Assembly: GCF_042666875.1 (NCBI RefSeq)
Contig: NZ_JBHTCX010000011.1
Span: forward strand, 1-64,000
Direction of reading: 5' to 3'
DNA length: 64,000 nucleotides
From: Brachybacterium sp042666875
Lineage (GTDB): Bacteria > Actinomycetota > Actinomycetes > Actinomycetales > Dermabacteraceae
Positions 32,672 through 40,961 of this stretch are shown here, in pieces (position 1 is the first letter of the stretch; the number at the start of each line of letters is the position of its first letter). Position numbers and translations under genes: made by a program. The notes beneath the pieces are model-generated. The model was not told where the DNA came from. It did not search any database and saw nothing but the letters and a program-made list of their open reading frames with translations.

Positions 32672-34015
32672 ATGACTGCCACGCCCCTCCAGGACACCCT
32701 CGACCAGGTCCTTCGCCGTAATCCGGGGGAACCGGAGTTCCACCAGGCCGTGCGCGAGGTCTTCGAATCCCTCGAGGTGCTGCAGGGCAAGCATCCCGAG
32801 TACGCGGACGCCAACGTGCTGATGCGCCTGTGCGAACCCGAGCGGCAGATCATCTTCCGCGTCCCGTGGGTCGATGACCAGGGCACCGTCCAGGTCAACC
32901 GCGGATTCCGCGTCGAGTTCAACTCCGCGCTGGGCCCCTACAAGGGCGGTCTGCGATTCCGTTCCAGCGTGAACCTCGGTATCGTGAAGTTCCTCGGCTT
33001 CGAGCAGATCTTCAAGAACTCGCTGACCGGGCTGCCGATCGGCGGCGGCAAGGGCGGCTCCGACTTCGATCCGCGCGGCCGCTCCGACGGGGAGGTGATG
33101 CGCTTCTGCCAGTCGTTCATGACGGAGCTGTACCGCCATCTGGGTGAGCATACGGACGTCCCGGCCGGGGACATCGGCGTCGGGGCCCGCGAGATCGGCT
33201 ACCTCTTCGGCCAGTACAAGCGCCTGACGAACCGCTACGAAGCGGGGGTGCTGACCGGCAAGGGCCTGGACTGGGGCGGCTCGCTGGTGCGCAAGGAGGC
33301 CACCGGGTACGGCGTGGCGATCTTCGCCGACGAGATGCTGCGCGCCCGCGGCAGCTCCGTCGAGAGCCGCCGGGTGGCCGTGTCCGGGTCCGGCAACGTC
33401 GCGCTGTACGCGATCGAGAAGGTCCAGCAGCTCGGCGGGATCCCGGTGACCGCCTCGGACTCCTCGGGCTGCGTCATCGACGAGGACGGGATCGACCTCC
33501 CGCTGCTGCAGCAGATCAAGGAGGCCGAGCGGGGGCGGATCTCCGAGTATGCCGAGCGCCGCGGCGGGCGCGCCCGCTATGTCGAGGACGGCCAGGTCTG
33601 GGACGTGCCTGTGGAGATCGCGCTGCCGTGCGCGACCCAGAACGAGCTCGATGCCGACGCGGCGCGCGGGCTCATCGAGGGCGGGGTGCTGGCGGTTGCC
33701 GAGGGCGCCAACATGCCCTGCACGCCGGAGGCCGTGGACCTCTTCGCCGAGGCCGCCGTCGCCTACGGCCCGGGCAAGGCCGCCAACGCCGGGGGAGTGG
33801 CCACCAGCGCGCTGGAGATGCAGCAGAACGCCAGCCGTGACGCGTGGAGCTTCGAGTACACCGAGCAGCGGCTCACGCAGATCATGAAGGACATCCACAC
33901 CACCTGCCTCGAGACGGCGGAGGAGGTCGGCCGCCCCGGGGACTACGCGGTGGGCGCCAATATCGCCGGTTTCCGCAAGGTCGCCGACGCCATGATCGCC
34001 TTCGGCGTGGTCTGA
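32672..34015 (+). CDS. gdhA: NADP-type glutamate dehydrogenase
   Basis: 447 residues, normal for the hexameric bacterial enzyme that interconverts 2-oxoglutarate plus ammonia and glutamate. RVEFNSALGPYKGGLRF near residue 85, the catalytic Lys in LPIGGGKGGSDFDP near residue 125, GARIEIGYLFGQ-like GAREIGYLFGQYKRL, Rossmann GSGNVALYAIEK near residue 245, and the C-terminal GKAANAGGVATSALEM. ATG 32672 is where family members start; the frame upstream is shadow. Own unit with a strong terminator after it. Confidence 0.96.
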   Translation: MTATPLQDTLDQVLRRNPGEPEFHQAVREVFESLEVLQGKHPEYADANVLMRLCEPERQIIFRVPWVDDQGTVQVNRGFRVEFNSALGPYKGGLRFRSSVNLGIVKFLGFEQIFKNSLTGLPIGGGKGGSDFDPRGRSDGEVMRFCQSFMTELYRHLGEHTDVPAGDIGVGAREIGYLFGQYKRLTNRYEAGVLTGKGLDWGGSLVRKEATGYGVAIFADEMLRARGSSVESRRVAVSGSGNVALYAIEKVQQLGGIPVTASDSSGCVIDEDGIDLPLLQQIKEAERGRISEYAERRGGRARYVEDGQVWDVPVEIALPCATQNELDADAARGLIEGGVLAVAEGANMPCTPEAVDLFAEAAVAYGPGKAANAGGVATSALEMQQNASRDAWSFEYTEQRLTQIMKDIHTTCLETAEEVGRPGDYAVGANIAGFRKVADAMIAFGVV

Positions 34016-34059
34016 TCCGGCGGGGCCGACGGTCCCTGCTCCTCGTCAGCCCGTTCGAG

Positions 34060-34094
34060 AACGCCGGTCGCACTGATCCAGTGCGGCCGGCGTT
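34060..34094 (+). terminator. Rho-independent terminator of gdhA
   Basis: AACGCCGGTCGCACT pairs with AGTGCGGCCGGCGTT across the 5-base loop GATCC: 15-base stem with one G-U pair, ending in TTT. It lies 45 bases after the gdhA stop. Confidence 0.85.
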
Positions 34095-34141
34095 TCCCGC
34101 GCGCCCTGGCGACGCAGTGACTCAGGGCACAGGCCCTCAGC

Positions 34142-34156
34142 TGGGAACGATTCTCA
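34142..34156. promoter_or_regulatory. Zur-like box 1
   Basis: TGGGAACGATTCTCA, an imperfect 15-base palindrome matching the TGAnAAnnnTTnTCA pattern of Zur sites except at one base. Centre 46 bases upstream of the second box. Confidence 0.6.
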
Positions 34157-34187
34157 GCTACTGCTAACCTCTCACCCATGGATACTA

Positions 34188-34202
34188 TGAGAAGCATTAT
34201 CA
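34188..34202. promoter_or_regulatory. Zur-like box 2 overlapping the aztD start
   Basis: TGAGAAGCATTATCA, matches TGAnAAnnnTTnTCA on both arms. Its last A is the first base of the chosen ATG at 34202, so a bound repressor would cover the start region. Confidence 0.65.
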
Positions 34203-35626
34203 TGAAGCGACGGGTGGTGGCGCTCGCCGGAGCGGGCGTGCTGGCGCTGGCCGCCTGCAGCGGCGGGGACTCGGGCGGAGCGTCGGACGGCGGCTCCTCC
34301 GGGGCGTCCGACGGGGCTGCCGAGTCCGCCCCGGAGCAGGTCGAGGTCGGTGCGCTCAGCCCGCGCATCGTCCTCGCCCACGACGGCGGCGTCACCACGC
34401 TGGACTCCACCGACGGCACCGAGCTGGGCAGTGCCGAGCTCGAGGGCTACGTCCGCCTGAATCCCGCGGGCGACGGTCGCCATGTCGCCGTCAGCGCCGC
34501 CGACGCGATCACGATGTACGACACCGGCTTGATCGCCCAGGCGCACGGCGACCATTTCCACTACTACGAGCAGGAGCCGCTGCTGACGGACCTCGGGGTC
34601 GACGCCCCGCATCCGGGCCACGTGGTTCCCCACGGGGACCGCACGGCCCTGTTCGCCGACGGCACCGGCGACGTCACCGTCATCGACCCGTCCCAGCTGG
34701 CCGAGGGCGACCTCGGGGTGCTCGAGGAGACCAGCACCGAGGATCCGCACCACGGTGTCGCCGTGCCGCTGTCCGACGGAGGCATGCTCGTCACCCAGGG
34801 CACCGAGGACGCCCGCAGCACCGTCCAGGTGCTCGACGCGGACGGCAACGTCACCGCCGAGACCGACGACTGCCCGGGCGTGCACGGCGAGGCCGCCGCC
34901 CAGCCCACGGAGTCCGGCGACGTCATCTCCCTGGGCTGCGAGAACGGGCCCGTGATCTATCGCGACGGGGAGTTCCACAAGGTCCCGGTCGAGACGGACT
35001 ACCAGCGCTCGGGGAACCAGAAGGGCGTCGAGTCCTCCCCGATCGTGCTGGCCGATCACAAGGTCGAGGCAGAGCCCGAGGGCGGCATCGAGCGCCCCAC
35101 CGAGATCGCCCTGATCGACACCCGTGACGACTCCATGCAGACCGTCGACCTCGGCTCCGAATACTGGTTCCGCTCCCTGGACCGCGGCCCGGAGGGTGAG
35201 GCACTGGTTCTGACCGCCGACGGCGAGCTGAACATCCTCGACCCTGAGACCGGCGAGATGCTCCACGAGGTTCCCGTCACCGGCGAGTGGACCGAGCCCG
35301 ACGAGTGGCAGCAGCCCGGCCCCATGATGGCCGTCGCCGACGGCACGGCCTTCGTCGTCGACCCCGAGGCCCAGAAGCTCTCCATGGTCGACATCGCCGG
35401 CGGCGAGGTCTACCGCGAGCTCGACCTGCCGGTGGTCCCGCACGAGATCCAGGTGGCGACCGGCACCGCCTCCGGGGAGTACGACGTCTCCGGCGGGGAG
35501 GGCGAAGAGGGTCACGATCACGAGGGTCATGACCACGAGGGCGAGGCCAGCGACGCCGGCGGCGACCACGAGGGCCATGACCACGAGGGCCATGACCATG
35601 AGGACGAGGAGGGCCACGACCACTGA
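34202..35626 (+). CDS. aztD: AztD-like zinc metallochaperone lipoprotein
   Basis: 474 residues. Short signal with lipobox LAAC (Cys near residue 19). Ser/Gly linker, then a beta-propeller-like repeat region (VTTLDSTDG, DVTVIDPS, VQVLDADG, LNILDPETG, KLSMVDIAGG) with His-rich loops (AQAHGDHFHYY, DAPHPGHVVPHGD, EDPHHGV), and a C-terminal His/Asp/Glu tail of HDHEG repeats. This is the layout of AztD, which carries zinc to the AztABC importer outside the membrane. I start at ATG 34202 because the signal begins there; ATG 34178 and 34187 are in frame. Two Zur-like boxes precede it. The importer genes are not in the window. Confidence 0.78.
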   Translation: MKRRVVALAGAGVLALAACSGGDSGGASDGGSSGASDGAAESAPEQVEVGALSPRIVLAHDGGVTTLDSTDGTELGSAELEGYVRLNPAGDGRHVAVSAADAITMYDTGLIAQAHGDHFHYYEQEPLLTDLGVDAPHPGHVVPHGDRTALFADGTGDVTVIDPSQLAEGDLGVLEETSTEDPHHGVAVPLSDGGMLVTQGTEDARSTVQVLDADGNVTAETDDCPGVHGEAAAQPTESGDVISLGCENGPVIYRDGEFHKVPVETDYQRSGNQKGVESSPIVLADHKVEAEPEGGIERPTEIALIDTRDDSMQTVDLGSEYWFRSLDRGPEGEALVLTADGELNILDPETGEMLHEVPVTGEWTEPDEWQQPGPMMAVADGTAFVVDPEAQKLSMVDIAGGEVYRELDLPVVPHEIQVATGTASGEYDVSGGEGEEGHDHEGHDHEGEASDAGGDHEGHDHEGHDHEDEEGHDH

Positions 35627-35684
35627 GTCCGTGGCTCACCGCCCGCCGGCCGTCTGCGCGTCACTGCGTGGAAGGCTCCGGGCG

Positions 35685-35713
35685 CCCCGCGGGCGGCACG
35701 TCCGCCCGCGGGG
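35685..35713. terminator. Strong hairpin after aztD
   Basis: CCCCGCGGGCGG and CCGCCCGCGGGG form a perfect 12-base stem around a 5-base loop, followed by TTCTCG. A likely terminator for aztD, 58 bases after its stop. Confidence 0.7.
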
Positions 35714-35995
35714 TTCTCGACGCGGCTCACCCCGGGGGAGTTCGCACGGCGGTGGCGACAGGATCACCACTGACGCGGCGGGGCTCGCTGTCGACGCGGG
35801 CTGACAGCGGCGAGGGCTGAGAGGGGAGAGTCCCCGAACGTCTCCGGGGGACGAGTCCCGGACGCAACGCCCCGGACCCTGCATTTTCAGAATATAGACG
35901 GACCCGGGGCTTGCCGCAAGGCCCCTATCGGGCGGCAGGATATGCGGCCGCGGTCGATTCCGGAAGCCGCGGTCGATTCTGAGGAGGGGGCATTC
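35714..35995. other. Gap before the flavin monooxygenase: hairpin, AT-rich stretch, short duplication
   Basis: No gene. A second smaller hairpin (GTCCCC/GGGGAC) at 35830-35852; an unusually AT-rich stretch at 35882-35897 (TTTTCAGAATATAGAC) that may hold a promoter; and a direct duplication of GCCGCGGTCGATTC at about 35946 and 35968, just before the ribosome-binding site. Confidence 0.55.
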
Positions 35996-37456
35996 ATGGA
36001 CGACGTGATCATCAGCGGGGGCGGCTCGACCGGCATGATGCTGGCGAGCGAACTGAGGCTCCAGGGAGTGGACGTCCTGGTGGTGGAGAAGGATGCGGTG
36101 CCGGGCCGGCTGGCGCGATCATTGGGCCTGCACGTGCGCAGCATCGAGATCATGGATCAACGGGGCCTGCTGGATCGGTTCCTCGAGCACGGCCGGAAAT
36201 ATCCACGCGCTGCGGATTTCGCGGGTGTTTCCCGGCCCTGGCCGGACGATATGGATACGGCGCACGGGTACGTCCTCGGCATTCCGCAGACGATCACCGA
36301 CCGGCTGCTGGCCGAGCGGGCCGTCGAGCTCGGGGCGCAGGTCCGTCGCGGTGAGGCAGTCAGCGGCGTCGAGCAGGACGAGAAGGGGGTCACCGTCGAG
36401 CTGGCCGGGGGCGAGCGGCTGCGCTCGCGCTGGCTGGTCGGCTGCGACGGCGGCCGGAGCCTGGTGCGCAAGACGCTCGGCGTCGGCTTCCCGGGGCAGG
36501 CCGCCACGACCGAATGGCTGCTCGGGGAGATGGAGGCCACGACGCCGGCCGACGAGATCGCCGCGATCACGGAGGACGTCCGCACGCGCCATCGCGGCTT
36601 CGGGATCGGCCCGGCGGGGGAGGACGGTGTGTATCGCGCCGTCGTGCCCGCCGCGACGGTGGCCGAGGACCGCGCCGTCCCGCCGTCGCTCGACGAGTTC
36701 CGCGAACAGTTTCGCGCCTACGCCGGGACCGACTTCGGCATCCATTCGCCGCGATCCCTGTCGCGGTTCACGGATGCGACCCGCCTGGCCGAGCACTACC
36801 GCGTCGGCCGCGTGCTCCTCGCCGGCGATGCCGCGCACGTCCACCCGCCCATGGGAGGCCAGGGACTGAACCTCGGCATCCAGGACGCGTTCAATCTGGG
36901 CTGGAAGCTCGCCGCGACCGTCCAGGGCTGGGCACCGCAGACGCTGCTGGATACGTACGAGAGCGAACGCCGGCCGGTGGCCGATGACGTGCTGACCACG
37001 ACGCGTGCCCAGTCGCAGCTGATCTCGCCGGAGCCCGGCCCCCAGGCGGTGCGCCGGCTGCTGGAAGAGCTGGCGGAGTTCGACGAGGTCAACCGGTTCC
37101 TGCTCGAGAAGGTCATCGGCACCGGAATCCGTTACGACATGGGATCCGGCCACGAGCTGGTGGGCCGTCGGCTGCGCGACCTCGAGCTGCCCACCGGGCG
37201 TCTGTACGAGTTGATGCGGGAGGGACGGGGCCTATTGCTCGGCGGGACCGGTCGTCTCTCCGTGGCCGGGTGGGCCGACCGCGTCGACCACATGGTCGAG
37301 GTCGGCGATGAGCTCGAGGCGCCGGCTGTGCTGCTGCGCCCCGACGGCTACGTGGCGTGGGCCGGCGAGGATCCGGTCGAGCTGCACGCGTCCCTGCGCG
37401 CGTGGTTCGGGCCGGATCAGGAGGTCAGTAGCCCAGCTGGTCCGCCCGGGCGATGA
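35996..37456 (+). CDS. FAD-dependent aromatic monooxygenase (RdmE/rifampicin-monooxygenase type)
   Basis: 486 residues, class A flavoprotein hydroxylase using NADPH and O2. FAD-binding GGGSTGMMLASELRLQG at the N-terminus, DG motif GCDGGRSLVRKTLG near residue 155, GD motif LLAGDAAHVHPPMGGQGLNLG near residue 280, then the thioredoxin-like C-terminal domain. Family members tailor polyketides or inactivate rifampicin and tetracycline; which applies here is unknown. GAGGAGGGGG precedes ATG 35996. The 5' part uses more A/T-ending codons than its neighbours, a possible sign of acquisition. Its 3' end overlaps the convergent kinase gene by 32 bases. Confidence 0.88.
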   Translation: MDDVIISGGGSTGMMLASELRLQGVDVLVVEKDAVPGRLARSLGLHVRSIEIMDQRGLLDRFLEHGRKYPRAADFAGVSRPWPDDMDTAHGYVLGIPQTITDRLLAERAVELGAQVRRGEAVSGVEQDEKGVTVELAGGERLRSRWLVGCDGGRSLVRKTLGVGFPGQAATTEWLLGEMEATTPADEIAAITEDVRTRHRGFGIGPAGEDGVYRAVVPAATVAEDRAVPPSLDEFREQFRAYAGTDFGIHSPRSLSRFTDATRLAEHYRVGRVLLAGDAAHVHPPMGGQGLNLGIQDAFNLGWKLAATVQGWAPQTLLDTYESERRPVADDVLTTTRAQSQLISPEPGPQAVRRLLEELAEFDEVNRFLLEKVIGTGIRYDMGSGHELVGRRLRDLELPTGRLYELMREGRGLLLGGTGRLSVAGWADRVDHMVEVGDELEAPAVLLRPDGYVAWAGEDPVELHASLRAWFGPDQEVSSPAGPPGR

Positions 37457-38213
37457 TCGCCTCGGCGGTGGCCACGGCCTGGTCGGCGTAGGCCTCGCCG
37501 AACAGGTGGACGTGGGCGAGCAGGCCGAAGAACAGGTGGGCGGGCAGGTCCTGCTGCCAGTCGCCCGGCATCGGGTGCTCGGCCTCGTACCCCTCGAAGA
37601 TCTCGTCCAGGTGGGGTGCGCCGAACAGGGACAGCATCGCGAGGTCCTCGAGGCGGTGGCCACCGTGGGCGGCCGGGTCGATCAGCGTCACCCCGTCCTC
37701 GGTCCACATGAGGTTGCCGGACCACAGGTCGCCGTGGACACGGGCGGGCTCCTCGGAGCCCTGTCCGCTGATGCCGTCGTAGGCCCCGTCGGCGATCATG
37801 TCGATCGCCTCGTCCACGGTGTCGTGGCCGTCGGCCCCGAGCGTCCGGGTGACCTTGTCGGCCAGCGGCCGCAGGCGGTCGTCGGCGTAGTAGTCGGGGA
37901 AGTCAGCGTGCGTGGAGGTGGAGACGGTGAAGGGGTTCTCCAGTGGGCCGAACCAGGCCGCCTCGGCCGGGGTCCAGCCGAAGTCCGGTGCGCCGGCGTC
38001 GTGCAGACGAGCCAGGCCGCGGCCGAACTCGCGGGCCGCCCCGGCGCTCGGAGCGGTCGTCGTCAGCTGCTGCAGGCGCAGGAAGTCCTTGCCCTCCTCG
38101 AGGACGGGCACGACGGGGACGGCCTGCGGCTCTGCCAGCCAGCGCAGCCCGGCGGCTTCGGCGGCGAAGTATCCCGCGGGGGCACCGGAACTGTTCTTCA
38201 CGAAGTCACTCAT
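37425..38213 (-). CDS. Fructosamine kinase family protein
   Basis: 262 residues; phosphorylates ketosamines (fructosamines or ribulosamines) to repair glycated proteins. APH-like kinase fold with VHGDLWSGNLMW (catalytic Asp and Asn, near residue 160) and LIDPAAHGGHRLEDLAML (metal-binding Asp) characteristic of this family. Starts at ATG 38213. Convergent, 32-base overlap with the monooxygenase gene. Confidence 0.9.
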   Translation of the reverse strand: MSDFVKNSSGAPAGYFAAEAAGLRWLAEPQAVPVVPVLEEGKDFLRLQQLTTTAPSAGAAREFGRGLARLHDAGAPDFGWTPAEAAWFGPLENPFTVSTSTHADFPDYYADDRLRPLADKVTRTLGADGHDTVDEAIDMIADGAYDGISGQGSEEPARVHGDLWSGNLMWTEDGVTLIDPAAHGGHRLEDLAMLSLFGAPHLDEIFEGYEAEHPMPGDWQQDLPAHLFFGLLAHVHLFGEAYADQAVATAEAIIARADQLGY

Positions 38214-38287
38214 GCCCCCACCGTATGCCGATGCGCTCGGCGCGCCACCACTTGCGCCCAGGCGTGGGCACTCTCACCCGTGGGAGT

Positions 38288-39511
38288 TCAGCGGTGGGCG
38301 TCGTCGAGCCCGAGCTCCTCGGCCAGGGTGCCGCGGAGGACCGGCAGCACCTGGCGGTGGGCGGCCCGGGTCGCGGCGCGGGAGGCCACGTGGACCAGCA
38401 TCGCGGTGCGCTCGTACGCCGTCCAGGCTCGCATCCGCCGGCGCAGCGCGCCGACGTCGGCCACCGAGGCAGGCACGGGCCCGTGCTCGGCGCGCGCTCG
38501 CACATAGGCGTCGACGAAGGCGCTGACCTGGTCCTCGTCCAGCGGGACGTACCAGGGTCCGCCGTGCACGGCGCCGCCGATGATCGCCAGGTCGCGGGCA
38601 GGATCATCGCCCTGGGCCCACTCGAAGTCGATGTAGCCGACGGCCGGTGGCTCCGCGGCCTCCACGGGCCGGTCCCACATGATGTTGGTGGCGCAGAGGT
38701 CGCCGTGGGCGAGGACGAAGCCGTCCAGCTGGGCGATGTCGCTCTCGACCGTCGCCACGCGAGACAGGGCCGCGTCCAGGAACGGTTCGAGCGCGAGCTC
38801 CCGGATCAGGGCGCCGTGCCGGGAGCGCCAGCTCTCCACCTCGGCCTCGACCTCGCTCAACAGCGACGGCGTGCCGCGCGGGATCGCCGCCCAGGGGTTC
38901 CGTCCCAGGGTCACCGGGCCCCGCCCGGGAGCGGGCACCGAGTGCAGGTGCGCGAGGTGGGCGGCGTGCGCGGCGAGGTTCTGCGCGGTCCAGGCCTCCG
39001 GCACGGCGGCGGTGCCGGGCATCTCGGAGGTGACGACGAAGGGATGGCCGATGGGGCTGGGTGCCGGGTCCCCGGGGTCGCCGCCGGGCGCTGGGCCACC
39101 TGCCCCGGCGGGCGGGGACCCCTCGTCGGCCGGCTCGTCGTGGAACGCGATCGGCTGCGGGCCGACGTCGGGCGGGACCAGAGTCAGCGCGGCGATCTCG
39201 TGAGCGAGATCCTGCGGCATCTCGGCGAGGGGCACGTGGGGGATCCGCACGATCAGCGGCGCGTTCTCCTGCGGGACCAGCCGCCAGGCGGCGAAGTGCT
39301 CACCGACGCCGGCGAGCGAGACCCGCGCCTGCCCGGACAGCGAGGGTGGAAGCACCGACTTGTGCAGCCCCGGCAGCCGCACCGGAGAGGACTCGTCCCG
39401 CAGGGGCAGGACCAGCACACCGGTGCGCCAGGCCTCGACGAGCCGCTCGCCCATCGCGGGGGACGCAGGATCCAGCAGGGCCGTGGGGTCCGCGGGGTTG
39501 GACGACGCCAT
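38288..39511 (-). CDS. Aminoglycoside-phosphotransferase-fold kinase
   Basis: 407 residues. APH catalytic loop LAHGDLCATNIMWD near residue 270 and metal site YIDFEWAQGDDPARDLAII, with N-lobe QARVSLAGVGEHFAAWRL and a Gly/Ala-rich insertion near residue 145. Substrate unknown: choline, homoserine, macrolide and other small molecules are all possible for this fold. ATG 39511 (MASSNPAD) is preferred; upstream in-frame sequence is shadow of the divergent DinB gene, whose start is 91 bases away. Confidence 0.8.
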   Translation of the reverse strand: MASSNPADPTALLDPASPAMGERLVEAWRTGVLVLPLRDESSPVRLPGLHKSVLPPSLSGQARVSLAGVGEHFAAWRLVPQENAPLIVRIPHVPLAEMPQDLAHEIAALTLVPPDVGPQPIAFHDEPADEGSPPAGAGGPAPGGDPGDPAPSPIGHPFVVTSEMPGTAAVPEAWTAQNLAAHAAHLAHLHSVPAPGRGPVTLGRNPWAAIPRGTPSLLSEVEAEVESWRSRHGALIRELALEPFLDAALSRVATVESDIAQLDGFVLAHGDLCATNIMWDRPVEAAEPPAVGYIDFEWAQGDDPARDLAIIGGAVHGGPWYVPLDEDQVSAFVDAYVRARAEHGPVPASVADVGALRRRMRAWTAYERTAMLVHVASRAATRAAHRQVLPVLRGTLAEELGLDDAHR

Positions 39512-39602
39512 CTCGACTCCTGTGCTGGGGATGCCCGATCTTACTCGGCGCAGCGCGATAATCCCTGGTTGCTCCGCAAACGGCGTGCCAGGATCGCTCT
39601 CC

Positions 39603-40118
39603 ATGAGCACTCCCGACCCCCGCCGGTTCGGCCCGATGACCGCGACCGAGCGCGAGACCCTCGACCACTGGGTGGACTTCCACCGCCAGACCCTCCTGCT
39701 GAAGATCGAGGGCCTCGACGCCGAGCAGCTGTGCCGGCGCTCCGCGCCCCCGTCGACCCTGAGCCCGATCGGGATCGTGCGCCATCTGACCGAGGTCGAG
39801 GCGCACTGGCTGCGCGAGGTCACCCTCGGCGAGGCCGTCCCGGACTACTACAGCACGCCGCAGAACCCCGATGGCGACTTCGAGGACGTGGACCCGGCCA
39901 CTGCAGAAGCCGACGTCCAGCGCTACCGCCAGGAGGTCGAGGCCGCCCGGGCCGCCCAGGCGAGCTGGAGCGATCTGGACGGCCCGGTGCGCGGGCTGCG
40001 GAAGGGTGAGCCGGTGAACCTGCGCTGGATCCTCACCCACCTCATCGAGGAGTACGCCCGCCACCTCGGCCACCTGGATCTGCTGCGCGAGCGGATCGAC
40101 GGGCGCACCGGGTACTGA
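39603..40118 (+). CDS. DinB-superfamily (DUF664) protein
   Basis: 171 residues, four-helix bundle. Metal-ligand candidates: His in GIVRHLTEVEAHWL near residue 60, and two in HLIEEYARHLGHLDLLRE near the C-terminus, the usual three-His arrangement. Family members include mycothiol/bacillithiol-dependent transferases. Divergent from the kinase gene; the GNAT gene follows 27 bases downstream. Confidence 0.87.
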   Translation: MSTPDPRRFGPMTATERETLDHWVDFHRQTLLLKIEGLDAEQLCRRSAPPSTLSPIGIVRHLTEVEAHWLREVTLGEAVPDYYSTPQNPDGDFEDVDPATAEADVQRYRQEVEAARAAQASWSDLDGPVRGLRKGEPVNLRWILTHLIEEYARHLGHLDLLRERIDGRTGY

Positions 40119-40145
40119 CCCGATCCCTCTGGCACGATGTGCCGC

Positions 40146-40733
40146 ATGAGGGAGCAGACCGCGCGCCCAGTCGGCGCCGAGCAGGTGACCCTGCGTCTGC
40201 TGGCTCCCTCCGACGCCCCGGCGCTGGCCGAGCTCGAATCCCGCAACCGCGAGCACCTGCTGGTTGGCGCTCCGGAACGGACGGCGAACTGGTTCACCGA
40301 GGCCGGGCAGCGCGCCGCCATCGCTCAGGCTGTCGAGGATCGCGAAGCCGGCCGCGGCCTGCCGCTGACGATCTGGCTCGAGGAGAACGGCAGCAGCCGT
40401 CTGGTGGGGCGCCTGAGCTTCACCGGCATCGTCCGCGGCGCTGCCGAGTTCGCCTCGCTCGGATACTGGGTGGATCACGCAGACACCGGCCGCGGCATCG
40501 CCACCCACGCCGCCATCGCCGTCGCCTTCGGTGGGCTCGGCCTGCACCGGCTGCAGGCCGAGGTGCAGGTCGGCAACGACGCCTCGGTGCGGGTCCTCCA
40601 GCGCTGCGGCTTCGCAGAGTTCGGCCTGGCCCGCTCCTTCCTGCGATTGGGAGGCCAGTGGGCGGACTGCCGTCTGTTCCAGCTGGTCAACGAACGCTGG
40701 CGGCCGCCCGGTGACGGCTCTACCGGCCACTGA
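40146..40733 (+). CDS. GNAT N-acetyltransferase, RimJ/RimL type
   Basis: 195 residues. LRLLAPSDAPALAEL at the N-terminus, LVGRLSFTGI, the acetyl-CoA pyrophosphate loop DTGRGIATHAAIAVAFGGLGLHRLQAEV near residue 130 (spread over two strands), and ASVRVLQRCGFAEFG. RimJ/L-type enzymes acetylate protein N-termini or small amines. ATG 40137 in the same frame is an alternative. Probably co-transcribed with the DinB gene. Confidence 0.9.
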   Translation: MREQTARPVGAEQVTLRLLAPSDAPALAELESRNREHLLVGAPERTANWFTEAGQRAAIAQAVEDREAGRGLPLTIWLEENGSSRLVGRLSFTGIVRGAAEFASLGYWVDHADTGRGIATHAAIAVAFGGLGLHRLQAEVQVGNDASVRVLQRCGFAEFGLARSFLRLGGQWADCRLFQLVNERWRPPGDGSTGH

Positions 40734-40802
40734 CGCCCGGCGATAACCGCTCGGGGCGGTGGTTCGTCGCATTGCCCCAGCAGCCCTCCGCCAACGCTCG
40801 CG

Positions 40803-40891
40803 CGCCGGAGGGGATGCAGCTATATGGCGGTCAGCGCCGAGTCACCCTGCCTGAGCGCGATCAGGTTGCGTACCAGACCAAGAAGTTGCGC
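40803..40891 (-). repeat. 89-bp repeat, copy 2 (inverted relative to copy 1)
   Basis: Reverse complement matches 31755-31843 at 80 of 89 bases without gaps. Lies in the intergenic region between the GNAT gene and the NmrA-like gene. A CCCTCCG/CGGAGGG pairing at about 40784-40812 overlaps its outer end and may terminate the GNAT transcript. Confidence 0.85.
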
Positions 40892-40961
40892 TGACCCCAT
40901 GGGCGACGCGACCGGTGATCCGGGGCTTCCCGGCGCTTTCCTTCGCGCCTACTGTGAGGCC

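Noticed and set aside
40824..40961. N-terminal extension of the NmrA-like protein
   Set aside because: The frame runs through the 89-bp repeat; the Rossmann fold starts at ATG 40962.
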